A stretch of 64,000 nucleotides of DNA. It comes from Gammaproteobacteria bacterium (GTDB taxonomy: Bacteria > Pseudomonadota > Gammaproteobacteria > Thiohalomonadales > Thiohalomonadaceae). Position 1 is the stretch's first letter; every line of letters begins with the position of its first letter. Shown here in pieces: positions 9,191 through 17,114 of this stretch. Below the pieces are notes generated by a model. That model did not search any database and had not been told where the DNA came from. It was given only the letters and a program-made list of their open reading frames with translations. The translations under genes were made by a program, and so were the position numbers. The stretch covers positions 1-64,000 of the forward strand of contig QKED01000076.1 in NCBI GenBank assembly GCA_003252455.1, given 5' to 3'.

Positions 9191-9199
9191 AGGTATACT
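9171..9199 (+). promoter_or_regulatory. Possible sigma-70 promoter for bamD
   Basis: A -10 like TATACT (9194-9199) lies 17 bp after a weak -35 TTTATT (9171-9176), upstream of bamD. The -35 half overlaps the start of rluD on the other strand. The -35 is poor, so the call rests mainly on the -10 and the position. Confidence 0.4.
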
Positions 9200-9247
9200 T
9201 TGGACCTTGCCGCCGACCCGCCCATTGCCAAGCCAGCGACCTAATCA

Positions 9248-10078
9248 ATGACCATCCAGCCCCGCCTCCTCCTCGCCCTGCTCCTCATTACCGGCTTCAC
9301 CGGCCTCACCGGCTGCGCCGCGTTGGGCGAATACGACGAGAGCCGCTGGAGCGCGGAAAAGTACTACAGCATGGCGAAGGAGGCGATGGACCGGGACGAC
9401 TTCTTGAGCGCCCTCGACCTGTTCAACCGCATGGAGGCGCGTTATCCCTACGGTGAGTATGCGGAGCAGGCCCAGCTCGACGTCATCTACGCCCACTACA
9501 AGGCGGACGAACCCGACGCGGCCATCGCCGCCGCCGAGCGTTTCATCAAGCTCAACCCACGCCACAAACATGTGGATTATGCCTACTACATGCGCGGTGT
9601 GGCCAGTTTTGCCCAAGGGCGCGGACTCTTCGAGTACTTCTCCGAGAAGGACCCCGCCGAACACGAGACCCTCGGCGCACGTACCGCCTATCACCACTTC
9701 GAGGAGCTGGCACGCCGCTTCCCCGACAGCAAATACCGCAACGATGCCATCCAGCGCATGATCTATCTGCGCAACATGCTCTCGCGCCACGAGCTGAAGG
9801 TGGCCGAGTATCAGATGAAGCGCGGCAGCTACCTGGGTGCCGCCAATCGCGCCAAGTACGTCGTCGAGAACTACCCGCGCACCCCCTCCGTGGCCCCCGC
9901 CCTGCAGTTGATGGTGGAGGCCTACCACCGCTTGGGGCTGGACGACCTCTCCGCCGACGCCGCCCGCGTGCTGGCGCTCAACTTCCCACAGGGGGCGGGG
10001 CTGAGCCCCTCGGCACAGGACAACAACGGTAGCGAGGTCGGTGACACACCGAGCGCCCCGGTACCGCCACAAGAGTGA
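9248..10078 (+). CDS. bamD: Outer membrane assembly lipoprotein BamD
   Basis: Essential lipoprotein of the BAM complex that inserts beta-barrel proteins into the outer membrane. A type II signal peptide ends in the lipobox LTGC with the lipidated C23. TPR-like helices follow (YYSMAKEAMDRDDFLSALDLF, then AQLDVIYAHYKADEPDAAIAA and later repeats). The conserved YAYYMRGVASFAQGRG segment is typical of BamD/YfiO. Length is 276 residues with a short, low-complexity C-terminal tail. It is divergent from rluD, as in E. coli. Confidence 0.95.
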   Translation: MTIQPRLLLALLLITGFTGLTGCAALGEYDESRWSAEKYYSMAKEAMDRDDFLSALDLFNRMEARYPYGEYAEQAQLDVIYAHYKADEPDAAIAAAERFIKLNPRHKHVDYAYYMRGVASFAQGRGLFEYFSEKDPAEHETLGARTAYHHFEELARRFPDSKYRNDAIQRMIYLRNMLSRHELKVAEYQMKRGSYLGAANRAKYVVENYPRTPSVAPALQLMVEAYHRLGLDDLSADAARVLALNFPQGAGLSPSAQDNNGSEVGDTPSAPVPPQE

Positions 10079-10134
10079 CCTAGCCCCGACGACAAGGCGG
10101 CGGTCACAGCATCACACAAGGGGGGAATAGAACG

Positions 10135-10656
10135 ATGTGGGATTTCTTCGAGACCGTCCGCCACCGCCACTCGGTGCGCAAGTTCCAACAGCAGCGTCCG
10201 GTGGAGCAGGAGAAGCTCCACGCCATCCTAGAGATGGCGAGCGCGGCCCCCACCGCCGGCGACCTGCAGTCCTACCGCATCCTGGTGGTCCAGGATGCGG
10301 GCAAGCGCGCCGCCCTCGCCGCCCTCAGCCCCCGTCAGGCGTTCATCGCCGACGCCCCGGTCTGTCTGCTCTTTTGTGCCGACCCGCTACGTGCCGGTCA
10401 CACCTTCGGTGAGCGTGGACGCCACCTTTACGCCCTGCAAGACGCCACCATCGCCGCCACCTACGCCCAGCTCGCCGTGGTCGCCAGCGGCCTCGCCTCC
10501 ACCTGGGTCGGTGACTTCCCCGAGATAGAGACCAAACAGCTCCTCGGCTGCGCCCCAGAGCTGACCCCCGTCGCCCTGCTCGCCCTCGGCTACCCGGCAG
10601 AGACGCCCGGCGAGAGCCCGCGCCGCCCGTTGGAGCAGGTGGTGGTCTACTGCTGA
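10135..10656 (+). CDS. Nitroreductase family protein
   Basis: A 173-residue FMN-dependent oxidoreductase of the nitroreductase fold. The N-terminal FMN-contact motif RHSVRKF, the substrate-side motif SAAPTAGDLQSYRILVV, and the late ALGYPAE segment that packs on the flavin are all visible. The enzyme probably reduces quinones, nitro-compounds or a related electrophile with NAD(P)H; the physiological substrate cannot be told from sequence. A ribosome-binding site AAGGGGGG precedes the ATG. It stands 57 bp after bamD and is closed by a strong terminator. Confidence 0.87.
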   Translation: MWDFFETVRHRHSVRKFQQQRPVEQEKLHAILEMASAAPTAGDLQSYRILVVQDAGKRAALAALSPRQAFIADAPVCLLFCADPLRAGHTFGERGRHLYALQDATIAATYAQLAVVASGLASTWVGDFPEIETKQLLGCAPELTPVALLALGYPAETPGESPRRPLEQVVVYC

Positions 10657-10701
10657 GGGCGCGGTTCTCGCCCCCAACGGCCCCGAGTGCCCCCCTGAAT
10701 C

Positions 10702-10740
10702 AAAAGGCCCCTCCCCACGGCGTGTGGGGAGGGGCCTTTT
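10702..10740. terminator. Bidirectional Rho-independent terminator
   Basis: A perfect 17-bp stem (AAAAGGCCCCTCCCCAC, 10702-10718, pairing with 10724-10740) has a 5-nt loop and ends in TTTT on both strands. It lies between the convergent nitroreductase and DUF2569 genes and should serve both. Confidence 0.92.
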
Positions 10741-10762
10741 GCCGTCTGGGTGCTCGGCTGTG

Positions 10763-11308
10763 TCAGTCGCGCTCCACCACCGAACGCACCGGCTCCCGTG
10801 GGGCTGGTCGTCCCTCGACGAAGGTCGCCTTGACCCGCGCGGAGAGTCGCATATAGGGGATCCAGATGGCTGCGGCGATGGCGGTGCGCGCCAGCTCGCG
10901 GGTGGTGTCCGGGTCGAACATCGGCAGCTCGGGGATCACCAGACTACCGAGCCAGGCGTCGGCGAGGATGAAGAAGAGGTTCGCCCCCATGAAGGCGATA
11001 TAGGTCATGGGGAAGCGGTAGCTCTTGGTGAAATAGAGCAGCGCCAGGTAGACCCCGAGGAGCATGAAGGCGAGATTGACGCCGATCTCGAAGATCAGGA
11101 AGGCGCCGAAGTAGGGGAGATAATCCTGGCTTCCGGGTGTGGTGAGGGTGTCCCAGAGGCCGCTCTCGAACATAGGCGGATAGGTCATGAAGAGCACCGC
11201 ACCGAGGCGTAGCGGGGTGATCACCACACCGATGCCGACCAGGATCAGCCAGCCACCGAGCCCCTTCGGGCCCTCTGCGGACGCCGCCTTCGGCTCCATC
11301 TCGTGCAT
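10763..11308 (-). CDS. DUF2569 family integral membrane protein
   Basis: A 181-residue inner-membrane protein with four clear hydrophobic helices and the opening motif GLGGWLILVGIGVVITPLR, which is characteristic of DUF2569 proteins. Conserved features include a long loop with Pro/Tyr between the first two helices and a cytoplasmic C-terminal tail rich in Arg. The function of the family is unknown. It is a single gene, convergent with the nitroreductase and ending at the shared terminator. Confidence 0.82.
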   Translation of the reverse strand: MHEMEPKAASAEGPKGLGGWLILVGIGVVITPLRLGAVLFMTYPPMFESGLWDTLTTPGSQDYLPYFGAFLIFEIGVNLAFMLLGVYLALLYFTKSYRFPMTYIAFMGANLFFILADAWLGSLVIPELPMFDPDTTRELARTAIAAAIWIPYMRLSARVKATFVEGRPAPREPVRSVVERD

Positions 11309-11379
11309 TGGGAACTCCTTACCGATACAGGGCCACAGTGGGCGGTGGCCAGACCGCGCATGGGCTTGAGGGGGTGACG

Positions 11380-12633
11380 TCAGCCGAGCGGCACACCACA
11401 GGCGAGCTTGGGTAGACGACCGTTGAGGCCCATCGCCTGTCGGGCGAAGCGGCGCTTGAGCGCGGGGAGTATATCCACTCCCACCAGTCCCAGATTACGC
11501 CCCACGACCAGCGGCGCGAAGTTGTTGGAGAAGAGGCGTGCGAGGCCGTCGGTAAAGGCCATCACCTTGAGGTAGTCGGCACGCCGCCACTGGGCGTAGC
11601 CCTGGAGACGCGCGCTCGCCCCTGGGTCCCCCCCCTCTTGGGCACAGGCGTGCAGCACCTCGGCGAGCACGGCCACATCGCGCAGACCGAGGTTGAACCC
11701 CTGCCCCCCCACCGGGTGGATGGTGTGTGCGGCATTTCCGATGAAGGCGAGGCGCGGGCGCACGTGGTCACGCACATAGTCGAGGGCCAACGGATAGCTG
11801 GCGCGTGGGCCGCAGTCGAGCAGGCGCCCGGTACGCAGTCCGAGGCGCTCCTGCAGGCGCTCCAGAAACTCCTCGTCCTCCAGCTCCAGATGCTCCTCCA
11901 CCTGGTCGTTGCGCACGCTCCAGACCAACGACCAGCGTGCACTCTCGGGCAGGCCGGGGGCGTCGTTGGGGAGCATGGCCAGAGGGCCGGTATCGGTGAA
12001 GCGCTCGAAGGCGCGCTGCTGGTGCGGGGTGTCGGTGTAGACGTTGGCGATCACCGCGCTCTGGCCGTAGTTGAGGCCGAAGGTATTGGCCCCGAGCAGG
12101 GCACGCACGGTGGAGTGGCCACCGTCCGCCGCCACCAGCAGACGGGTAGAGAGACCGAACAGCCCGCCCTCACCATCGAGCGTGAGGTGGGCGGCGTCGG
12201 CCTCGATGGTCACACCGGTGAGCTGTGCGGGGGCGAACAGGGTGAGGTTCTCCAGGGTACCCAGCGCCTCCTCGAAGGCGCTGCCGAGCACCCCCGCTTC
12301 GGCCACGTAGCCGAGCGCCTCGACCCCCTCCTCCTCGGCCCGCAGTCGAGTGGCACCGAAGTGACCCCGGTCGCTGGTGTGGATGTAGCGGATCGGGGTG
12401 ACGCCGTGCTCGAGCATGGTCTCCCAGACGCCGATACCCTGAAAGATGCGCCGCGACACCTGCGCCAGGGCGATGGCGCGGGTGTCGAAGCTGGGGGAGC
12501 AGCCCGAGCCGATGGGCACCGCCTCGACCATGGCCACGCGCAGCGGCAGGCCGCGTAGGGCGCAGGCAAGCGAGGCACCGACCATGCCGCCACCGACGAT
12601 GACGATATCGAACTCTTGATTGGCGTTGGCCAT
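11380..12633 (-). CDS. ubiH: 2-octaprenyl-6-methoxyphenol hydroxylase (UbiH)
   Basis: FAD-dependent aromatic hydroxylase of ubiquinone biosynthesis. The N-terminal dinucleotide-binding motif GGGMVGASLACAL and the second FAD motif (FIGNAAHTIHPVGGQGFNLGLRD) are intact, though the usual Asp in the second motif reads Asn (GN instead of GD). The C-terminal block (ADYLKVMAFTDGLARLFSNN) is typical of the UbiH/UbiI branch. Length is 417 residues. In E. coli ubiH follows pepP directly; here a lipoprotein gene lies between. UbiH rather than UbiI or UbiF is chosen from this gene order, so the exact position hydroxylated is inferred. Confidence 0.88.
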   Translation of the reverse strand: MANANQEFDIVIVGGGMVGASLACALRGLPLRVAMVEAVPIGSGCSPSFDTRAIALAQVSRRIFQGIGVWETMLEHGVTPIRYIHTSDRGHFGATRLRAEEEGVEALGYVAEAGVLGSAFEEALGTLENLTLFAPAQLTGVTIEADAAHLTLDGEGGLFGLSTRLLVAADGGHSTVRALLGANTFGLNYGQSAVIANVYTDTPHQQRAFERFTDTGPLAMLPNDAPGLPESARWSLVWSVRNDQVEEHLELEDEEFLERLQERLGLRTGRLLDCGPRASYPLALDYVRDHVRPRLAFIGNAAHTIHPVGGQGFNLGLRDVAVLAEVLHACAQEGGDPGASARLQGYAQWRRADYLKVMAFTDGLARLFSNNFAPLVVGRNLGLVGVDILPALKRRFARQAMGLNGRLPKLACGVPLG

Positions 12634-12647
12634 GGGGCCCTCCTGGG

Positions 12648-13286
12648 TCAGGGGTTGGCCGGTGCGGCCAGGATCAGGGTCCAGTAGTTGTGTGTCTGCA
12701 GCCCGTCGCTCTGTGCCGCCAGGGCGCCACCGACCTCGCTCACGCCACTGCTCATGAGCAGGGTGCAGTCGTTCGGACTGCTCAGCCAGAGCGTGACCAC
12801 CTGCTGCTCGCTCCCGGCGCTCAGGCTGTAGGTGACCAGTTCGCGCAGCTTACTCGCGCTGTAGCCGGCGGCGGAGACTCGCCCGGTGGTGAAGTAGTCG
12901 TTGAAGCCGTCGCCATTGGAGTCGAGATAGTTGGGGTCGCTGCTATCTTCGGGGGTGTCGGGGTCGGCGGTAGTCAGGTCGTCGGTGAAGTGGCCGACGA
13001 AGGTCTTGTCGAGCATGTTGTCGCTGTGGCTGCGCGCGGCGTTTTGCAGCAGCAGGTTATAGGCGACGAGGCTCACGGCGGGGGTCTCGCGGATCCCGTC
13101 GTTGTCGCAATCTTGGGCGCTGTTACGCGCCTGATTGACATAGCAGATCAGGCGGTTGTTGAAGCTGCTCTGGGTGCTGCAATCGATGCTCACTGGCGGC
13201 GCGTAGGGGGAGTCGCCACCGCTGTCGTCGCCACTACCACAGCCACCGAGGAGCAGTAAGGGGAGGAGGGTGTAGGGGATACGCAT
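12648..13286 (-). CDS. CAP/SCP-domain lipoprotein with two calcium-loop-like segments
   Basis: A secreted lipoprotein: signal peptide with lipobox LLGGC (C16), then a low-complexity Gly/Ser/Asp spacer. The rest resembles the CAP (SCP, YkwD-like) superfamily: a helix with CYVNQARN, a core helix with AARSHSDNM (H87), FVGHF (H99) and the final HNYWTLIL strand. Two DxDxDG-type loops, DCDNDGIRE (59-67) and DSNGDGFND (122-130), match the pattern of calcium-binding loops. The gene is inserted between pepP and ubiH (19 bp and 14 bp gaps), so it is probably co-transcribed with them. No catalytic function is established for bacterial CAP proteins of this kind. Confidence 0.75.
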   Translation of the reverse strand: MRIPYTLLPLLLLGGCGSGDDSGGDSPYAPPVSIDCSTQSSFNNRLICYVNQARNSAQDCDNDGIRETPAVSLVAYNLLLQNAARSHSDNMLDKTFVGHFTDDLTTADPDTPEDSSDPNYLDSNGDGFNDYFTTGRVSAAGYSASKLRELVTYSLSAGSEQQVVTLWLSSPNDCTLLMSSGVSEVGGALAAQSDGLQTHNYWTLILAAPANP

Positions 13287-13305
13287 GGGGCCTCTGGGGT
13301 CGAAA

Positions 13306-14619
13306 TTAGCGGGCCATGATCGCTTCGATCTCGGCGACGGTCTTGGGCGCGGCGTGGGTCAGCACCTCGCACCCCTCTTCGGTGACCAACACATCGTCTT
13401 CGATGCGGATGCCGATGTTCCACCACTTTTTCGCCACCCCCTTGCTCCCCTCGGGGATGTAGAGGCCGGGCTCGATGGTGAGCACCATACCGGGCTCCAG
13501 GATGCGCCAGTCGTCGCCCATTTTGTAGTCCCCGACATCGTGCACATCCATCCCCAGCCAGTGGCCGGTGCGGTGCATATAGAAGCGGCGGTAGGCGTGG
13601 GTTTCGAGCAGCCGCTCCAGACTGCCGCGCAGCAGGTGCAGTTCGAGCAGCCCCTCGGTGAGCACGCGCACCGCCGCCTCGTGCGGGTCGTTCCAGTGAT
13701 TGCCGGGTTTCACCGCGGCGATGGCGGCGGCCTGCGCCTTGAGCACCAGCTCGTAGAGCTGACGCTGGGGGGCGCTGAACCTGCCGTTGATGGGGAAGGT
13801 ACGGGTGATGTCGCTGGCGTAGTACTCGAACTCGCAACCGGCGTCGATGAGCAGCAGCTCACCGTCGCGCAGCAGGGCGTCGTTCTCGGTGTAGTGCAGG
13901 ATACAGCCGTTGATGCCGCCGCCGACGATGCTCGGATAGGCGGTGTGGCGCGCACCGCCCATCATAAACTCGTGTAGCAGCTCCGCCTCCACCTGTAGCT
14001 CGCTGAGCCCGGGCCGGGTGTACTGCATGGCGCGCTTGTGCGCCTTGGCCGAGATGGCGGCGGCAGTGCGCATCGCCTCCACCTCCACCGGGCTCTTGAA
14101 CAGGCGCATCTCATGCAGATGGTGGTCGAGGGCGACGAACTCGCCCGGGGTGTGGACGCCGGCGCGTGCGCGCTTGCGCAGCTCGTTGAGCCACTCCATC
14201 ACCTTGCGGTCGAACTCCGCCTTGCAGCCCATGGTGTAGAAGACCCGCTCGCGGTTCTCCATCAGCCCGGGGATGATCTCGTCGATGTCGCCGATGGGAA
14301 AGGCATCATCGGCACCGTAGCGCGCCCGCGCCCCCTCAAGGCCAGCGCGTCGCCCGTGCCAGGTCTCCTTCTCCGGGTCACGCTCGCGACAGAAGAGCAC
14401 GTACTCCCCCTGCTCGCGCCCCGGGACCAGCACCGCCAGCGCCTCCGGCTCGGGGAAACCGGTGAGGTAGTAGAAGTCGGAGTCGGGCCGGTAGGCGTGG
14501 TCGACGTCGCGGTTGCGCGCCTTTTCGTCCGCGGCGGGGATGATGGCGATGGCCCCTCGCCCCATCACATCCATCAGTTGCGCGCGGCGCTCGGCAAACT
14601 CTTCGGCGGGTAGGCTCAT
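13306..14619 (-). CDS. pepP: Xaa-Pro aminopeptidase P
   Basis: Dinuclear-metal M24B peptidase that removes an N-terminal residue preceding proline. The length (437 residues) matches E. coli PepP. The N-terminal creatinase-like domain is followed by the pita-bread catalytic domain with metal ligands in LIDAGCEFEYYASDITRTF (two Asp), the His of HWLGMDVHDVG, and the Glu residues in TIEPGLYIPEG and the C-terminal GCEVLTHAAPK block. It lies 9 bp after ygfB in the same order as in E. coli. Confidence 0.95.
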   Translation of the reverse strand: MSLPAEEFAERRAQLMDVMGRGAIAIIPAADEKARNRDVDHAYRPDSDFYYLTGFPEPEALAVLVPGREQGEYVLFCRERDPEKETWHGRRAGLEGARARYGADDAFPIGDIDEIIPGLMENRERVFYTMGCKAEFDRKVMEWLNELRKRARAGVHTPGEFVALDHHLHEMRLFKSPVEVEAMRTAAAISAKAHKRAMQYTRPGLSELQVEAELLHEFMMGGARHTAYPSIVGGGINGCILHYTENDALLRDGELLLIDAGCEFEYYASDITRTFPINGRFSAPQRQLYELVLKAQAAAIAAVKPGNHWNDPHEAAVRVLTEGLLELHLLRGSLERLLETHAYRRFYMHRTGHWLGMDVHDVGDYKMGDDWRILEPGMVLTIEPGLYIPEGSKGVAKKWWNIGIRIEDDVLVTEEGCEVLTHAAPKTVAEIEAIMAR

Positions 14620-14628
14620 GGGGTCACC

Positions 14629-15201
14629 TCAGTGCAGGGTGGTCGCGGTGATGGGCGGGGCCTGGGTGGGGTGCAACTCCTCGTTGAGCAGCAACACACC
14701 GGTACGCAGGTACTCCTCCAGCTCGAACAGGGCCTGTTCGTCCTCCTCCCCCCCCTCCAGGTCGAAGCCGTCGGCACGGCTCATCTGTACCAGGTCGGCG
14801 AGGAACTCACGGCTGTCGCTCGGCAGCTCGGCCTCCTTGGCCAGCCCCCCCTCACCCATGCCGAGGAGGAAACCCTGGCACCATTCGGCGAGCCCATTCA
14901 CCCGCCCCTCCAGCCCGGCATCGTCGGCGGCGAGCAGCGGGGCAAAGGCGAGATTGGAGTCCCCTAGGGCGGCCAGGGTGGTGGCGCGCACCCGCTCCCA
15001 CTGTTCGAGGGCCTCCTTGGCCAACAGGTCGCCCACCGGGGCCTGCTCGCTCAGGCGCGCGCGCCAAACGGCGGCCTCCAATCCCCCCGCGGCGCAGGCC
15101 GTGCCACAGAGCAGGCCGTGGCACTCGGCCACCCCCATCTCCAGGTCGAGGGTCTGCAGGGCCTGATGGAGGCCCTGAAAGTCCAGCGGGGTATGACGCA
15201 T
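14629..15201 (-). CDS. ygfB: YgfB/UPF0149 family protein
   Basis: A 190-residue all-alpha protein of the UPF0149 (YgfB/YecA) family, recognised by the ECHGLLCGTACA segment and its place directly upstream of pepP. YgfB in Pseudomonas has been linked to beta-lactam and DNA-damage responses; I do not infer that here. A TTG-initiated extension to 15249 exists, but the ATG at 15201 gives the family's usual length (E. coli 192). The ribosome-binding site (AAAGGG) is modest. Confidence 0.88.
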   Translation of the reverse strand: MRHTPLDFQGLHQALQTLDLEMGVAECHGLLCGTACAAGGLEAAVWRARLSEQAPVGDLLAKEALEQWERVRATTLAALGDSNLAFAPLLAADDAGLEGRVNGLAEWCQGFLLGMGEGGLAKEAELPSDSREFLADLVQMSRADGFDLEGGEEDEQALFELEEYLRTGVLLLNEELHPTQAPPITATTLH

Positions 15202-15402
15202 GCGCGGCCCTTTCACGGTGGTGAGCGGTGAGTAAGGAGGTGGGGCCAAGGGGCCCCCATCCCTAGGCGGGCATGATACAAGGTTCCGTCGCTGCGCTCA
15301 GCATCGACCACCGTCACACGCTCACCATCCTCGCAACGAGGCGCCAAATCGTGCGCCAGGTAGCGATTTTTCCTCGCCGTGGCGGATCAGGCACGTAGGG
15401 AA

Positions 15403-15431
15403 TTGACCCTGTCAGATACCCCCACTATAGT
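15403..15431 (+). promoter_or_regulatory. Sigma-70 promoter for the zapB-like/zapA/6S RNA block
   Basis: A -35 TTGACC (15403-15408), 17-bp spacer and -10 TATAGT (15426-15431) lie 59 bp before the zapB-like start codon. The match is good. The same transcript could read into 6S RNA. Confidence 0.7.
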
Positions 15432-15489
15432 GATTTGCCGCGCAACCTATGCTGCGCGCACGATGAGCGTTTAGTCAGGCTGGGTACGC

Positions 15490-15699
15490 ATGGATAACAG
15501 TGAGATCAAGGTGCTAGAGCGATCGGTGGATCAACTCCTGGGGTTGGTCCAGCGCCTGGAGCGGGAAAACGGCTCCCTGCGCACGCGCGAAGCCGAGCTG
15601 CTCGCCGAACGCGGTCACCTGATCGAAAAGACTGAGAAGGCCCGCGCCCGCGTCGAGGCGATCATCACCCGTCTCAAGGCGATGGAGAAAGAGTCATGA
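15490..15699 (+). CDS. ZapB-like coiled-coil protein (TIGR02449 type)
   Basis: A 69-residue protein that is almost entirely a heptad coiled coil (VLERSVDQLLGLVQRLERENGSLRTREAELL and onward), rich in Glu, Arg and Leu. It directly precedes zapA, with an ATGA start/stop overlap. This short coiled-coil gene upstream of zapA is a recurrent gammaproteobacterial pairing (TIGR02449). By analogy to ZapB it may work with ZapA at the division ring; homology to E. coli ZapB itself is not shown by the sequence. Confidence 0.8.
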   Translation: MDNSEIKVLERSVDQLLGLVQRLERENGSLRTREAELLAERGHLIEKTEKARARVEAIITRLKAMEKES

Positions 15700-16079
15700 G
15701 CAGCAAGTCAGGTGAACTCCTGCAGACCAAGGTGCAGATCCTGGACAAAGAGTATGTGGTGGGGTGCCGTGCCGAGGAGCAGGACTCGCTCATCACCTCC
15801 GCGCACATGCTCGATCGCAAGATGCGCGAGATCCGCTCCAGCGGCAAGGTGGTCGGCACCGAGCGGGTGGCGGTGATGGCGGCGCTCAACATCGCCTATG
15901 AGCTGCTTGAGGAGAAAAACCGCGAGCACAGCTACAATGAACACATGGGCAAGAGGTTACAGGCGATTCAAGACAAGATAGAATCCGCCCTCCTGCGAGA
16001 TGGGACGCGCGTCGGCGACGCTGACGCGGGAGAAGGTGGCGAGGGTGCCACCCCTGAAGTGGAATCAGCGAAAGATTGA
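15696..16079 (+). CDS. zapA: Cell division protein ZapA
   Basis: FtsZ-binding protein that bundles FtsZ filaments at midcell. The N-terminal globular domain is typical: VQILDKEYVVGCRAEEQDSLITSAHMLDRKMREIR, followed by VMAALNIAYELL and a helical C-terminal coiled coil. At 127 residues it is somewhat longer than E. coli ZapA (109) because of an acidic, Gly-rich tail. It is translationally coupled to the preceding coiled-coil gene and followed by 6S RNA, the classic gammaproteobacterial arrangement. Confidence 0.92.
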   Translation: MSSKSGELLQTKVQILDKEYVVGCRAEEQDSLITSAHMLDRKMREIRSSGKVVGTERVAVMAALNIAYELLEEKNREHSYNEHMGKRLQAIQDKIESALLRDGTRVGDADAGEGGEGATPEVESAKD

Positions 16080-16130
16080 TGGGCGGGGTGCGCCGGGTCT
16101 TCGAGGCCCGGGGCGCCGCACCCGAACGGT

Positions 16131-16320
16131 TTGGGTATCCTCTGCAGTGCTCGCCAGTCGCTCGGCAAATTCTTGAGCCACTCTTTCTGCCCTGGGGGCG
16201 AGGCGACGTGGCTGTGTGCAGGTCCGCCTCGTAGCGGAAAGCCTTTTGTCACGACCCACGTCCCCACTTGAACCCTAGGTTCAAGAAGACGGCGACAGCG
16301 GTACGGCGGTCGATACCCTC
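16131..16320 (+). ncRNA. ssrS: 6S RNA (SsrS)
   Basis: Regulatory RNA that binds sigma-70 RNA polymerase holoenzyme as a promoter mimic. Three observations support it. It lies exactly between zapA and fthC. Its ends pair (GGGTATC at about 16133-16139 with GATACCC at about 16312-16318). The 3' part contains the conserved hairpin CTTGAACCCTAGGTTCAAG (16267-16285), which corresponds to the CTTGAACC...GGTTCAAG hairpin of E. coli 6S, followed by a GACAGCGG-like segment. The ends are estimated from pairing and are uncertain by several bases. Confidence 0.88.
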
Positions 16321-16413
16321 TTATCACCCGCAAACGCGCGCTCCGGCGCGCGTTTGCATTTGTGCCCCACGCGTGCCAACAGGCCCGGCGGTCGCTGGGC
16401 CGAGGAGCTCTCC

Positions 16414-17028
16414 ATGGACGCCGATGCCCGGCGCACGATCCGCCGCGACATGCGCGCCGCGCGCCGCGCCCTCCCCCCCTGGCAGCAACGTCTGCACGCG
16501 CGCGACTTGGCGCGGCGGCTGATAGGCAGCGCGCTGTTTCGCCGTAGCCGTCACATCGCACTGTTCATCGCCGCCGACGGCGAGCCCGACCTCGCGCCGC
16601 TCATCGCCCAAGCCTGGGCCATGGGCAAGTGCCTCTATCTCCCGGTGCTCACGCCGGAGCGGCGTAACCGCCTCTGGTTCGCCCCGTATCGACGCGGCGA
16701 GCCGTTGCGGCTCAACCGCTTTCGCATCCCCGAACCTCGCGCCAACTGGTCACAGATGCGTCGCCCCTGGGCCATCGACCTGATCCTCACCCCATTGGTG
16801 GCATTCGACGCGCAGGGGCACCGCCTGGGCATGGGCGGCGGTTTCTACGACCGCACCCTGGCCTATCTGAGCCAGCGTCGACACTGGCGCAAACCGGCCC
16901 TGTTGGGGGTGGCCCACGCACTACAGCAGCACCCCGCCCTGCCCCACGCCGCGTGGGATATCCCCCTGCACGGCGTAGTGACCGAACGCGAGTTGCTCCT
17001 GAGTACCACACGGGGGGATAAAGATTAG
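16414..17028 (+). CDS. fthC: 5-formyltetrahydrofolate cyclo-ligase
   Basis: ATP-dependent conversion of 5-formyltetrahydrofolate to 5,10-methenyltetrahydrofolate. The family signature LGMGGGFYDRTLAY is present, with the N-terminal basic helix (RRDMRAARRALPP) that binds nucleotide. Starting at 16414 after GAGGAG gives 204 residues; an in-frame extension to 16354 reaches back toward the 6S RNA and is not favoured. Location after 6S RNA matches ygfA of E. coli, where the two are co-transcribed. Confidence 0.92.
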   Translation: MDADARRTIRRDMRAARRALPPWQQRLHARDLARRLIGSALFRRSRHIALFIAADGEPDLAPLIAQAWAMGKCLYLPVLTPERRNRLWFAPYRRGEPLRLNRFRIPEPRANWSQMRRPWAIDLILTPLVAFDAQGHRLGMGGGFYDRTLAYLSQRRHWRKPALLGVAHALQQHPALPHAAWDIPLHGVVTERELLLSTTRGDKD

Positions 17029-17114
17029 CGCACGCAACCGTTCTGCCTAGGCGGCAAGTGCCTCTGCGTGTGCAATAATTTGCCCTGGTCACTCTAACCT
17101 GCGGCGCCCGTCTC

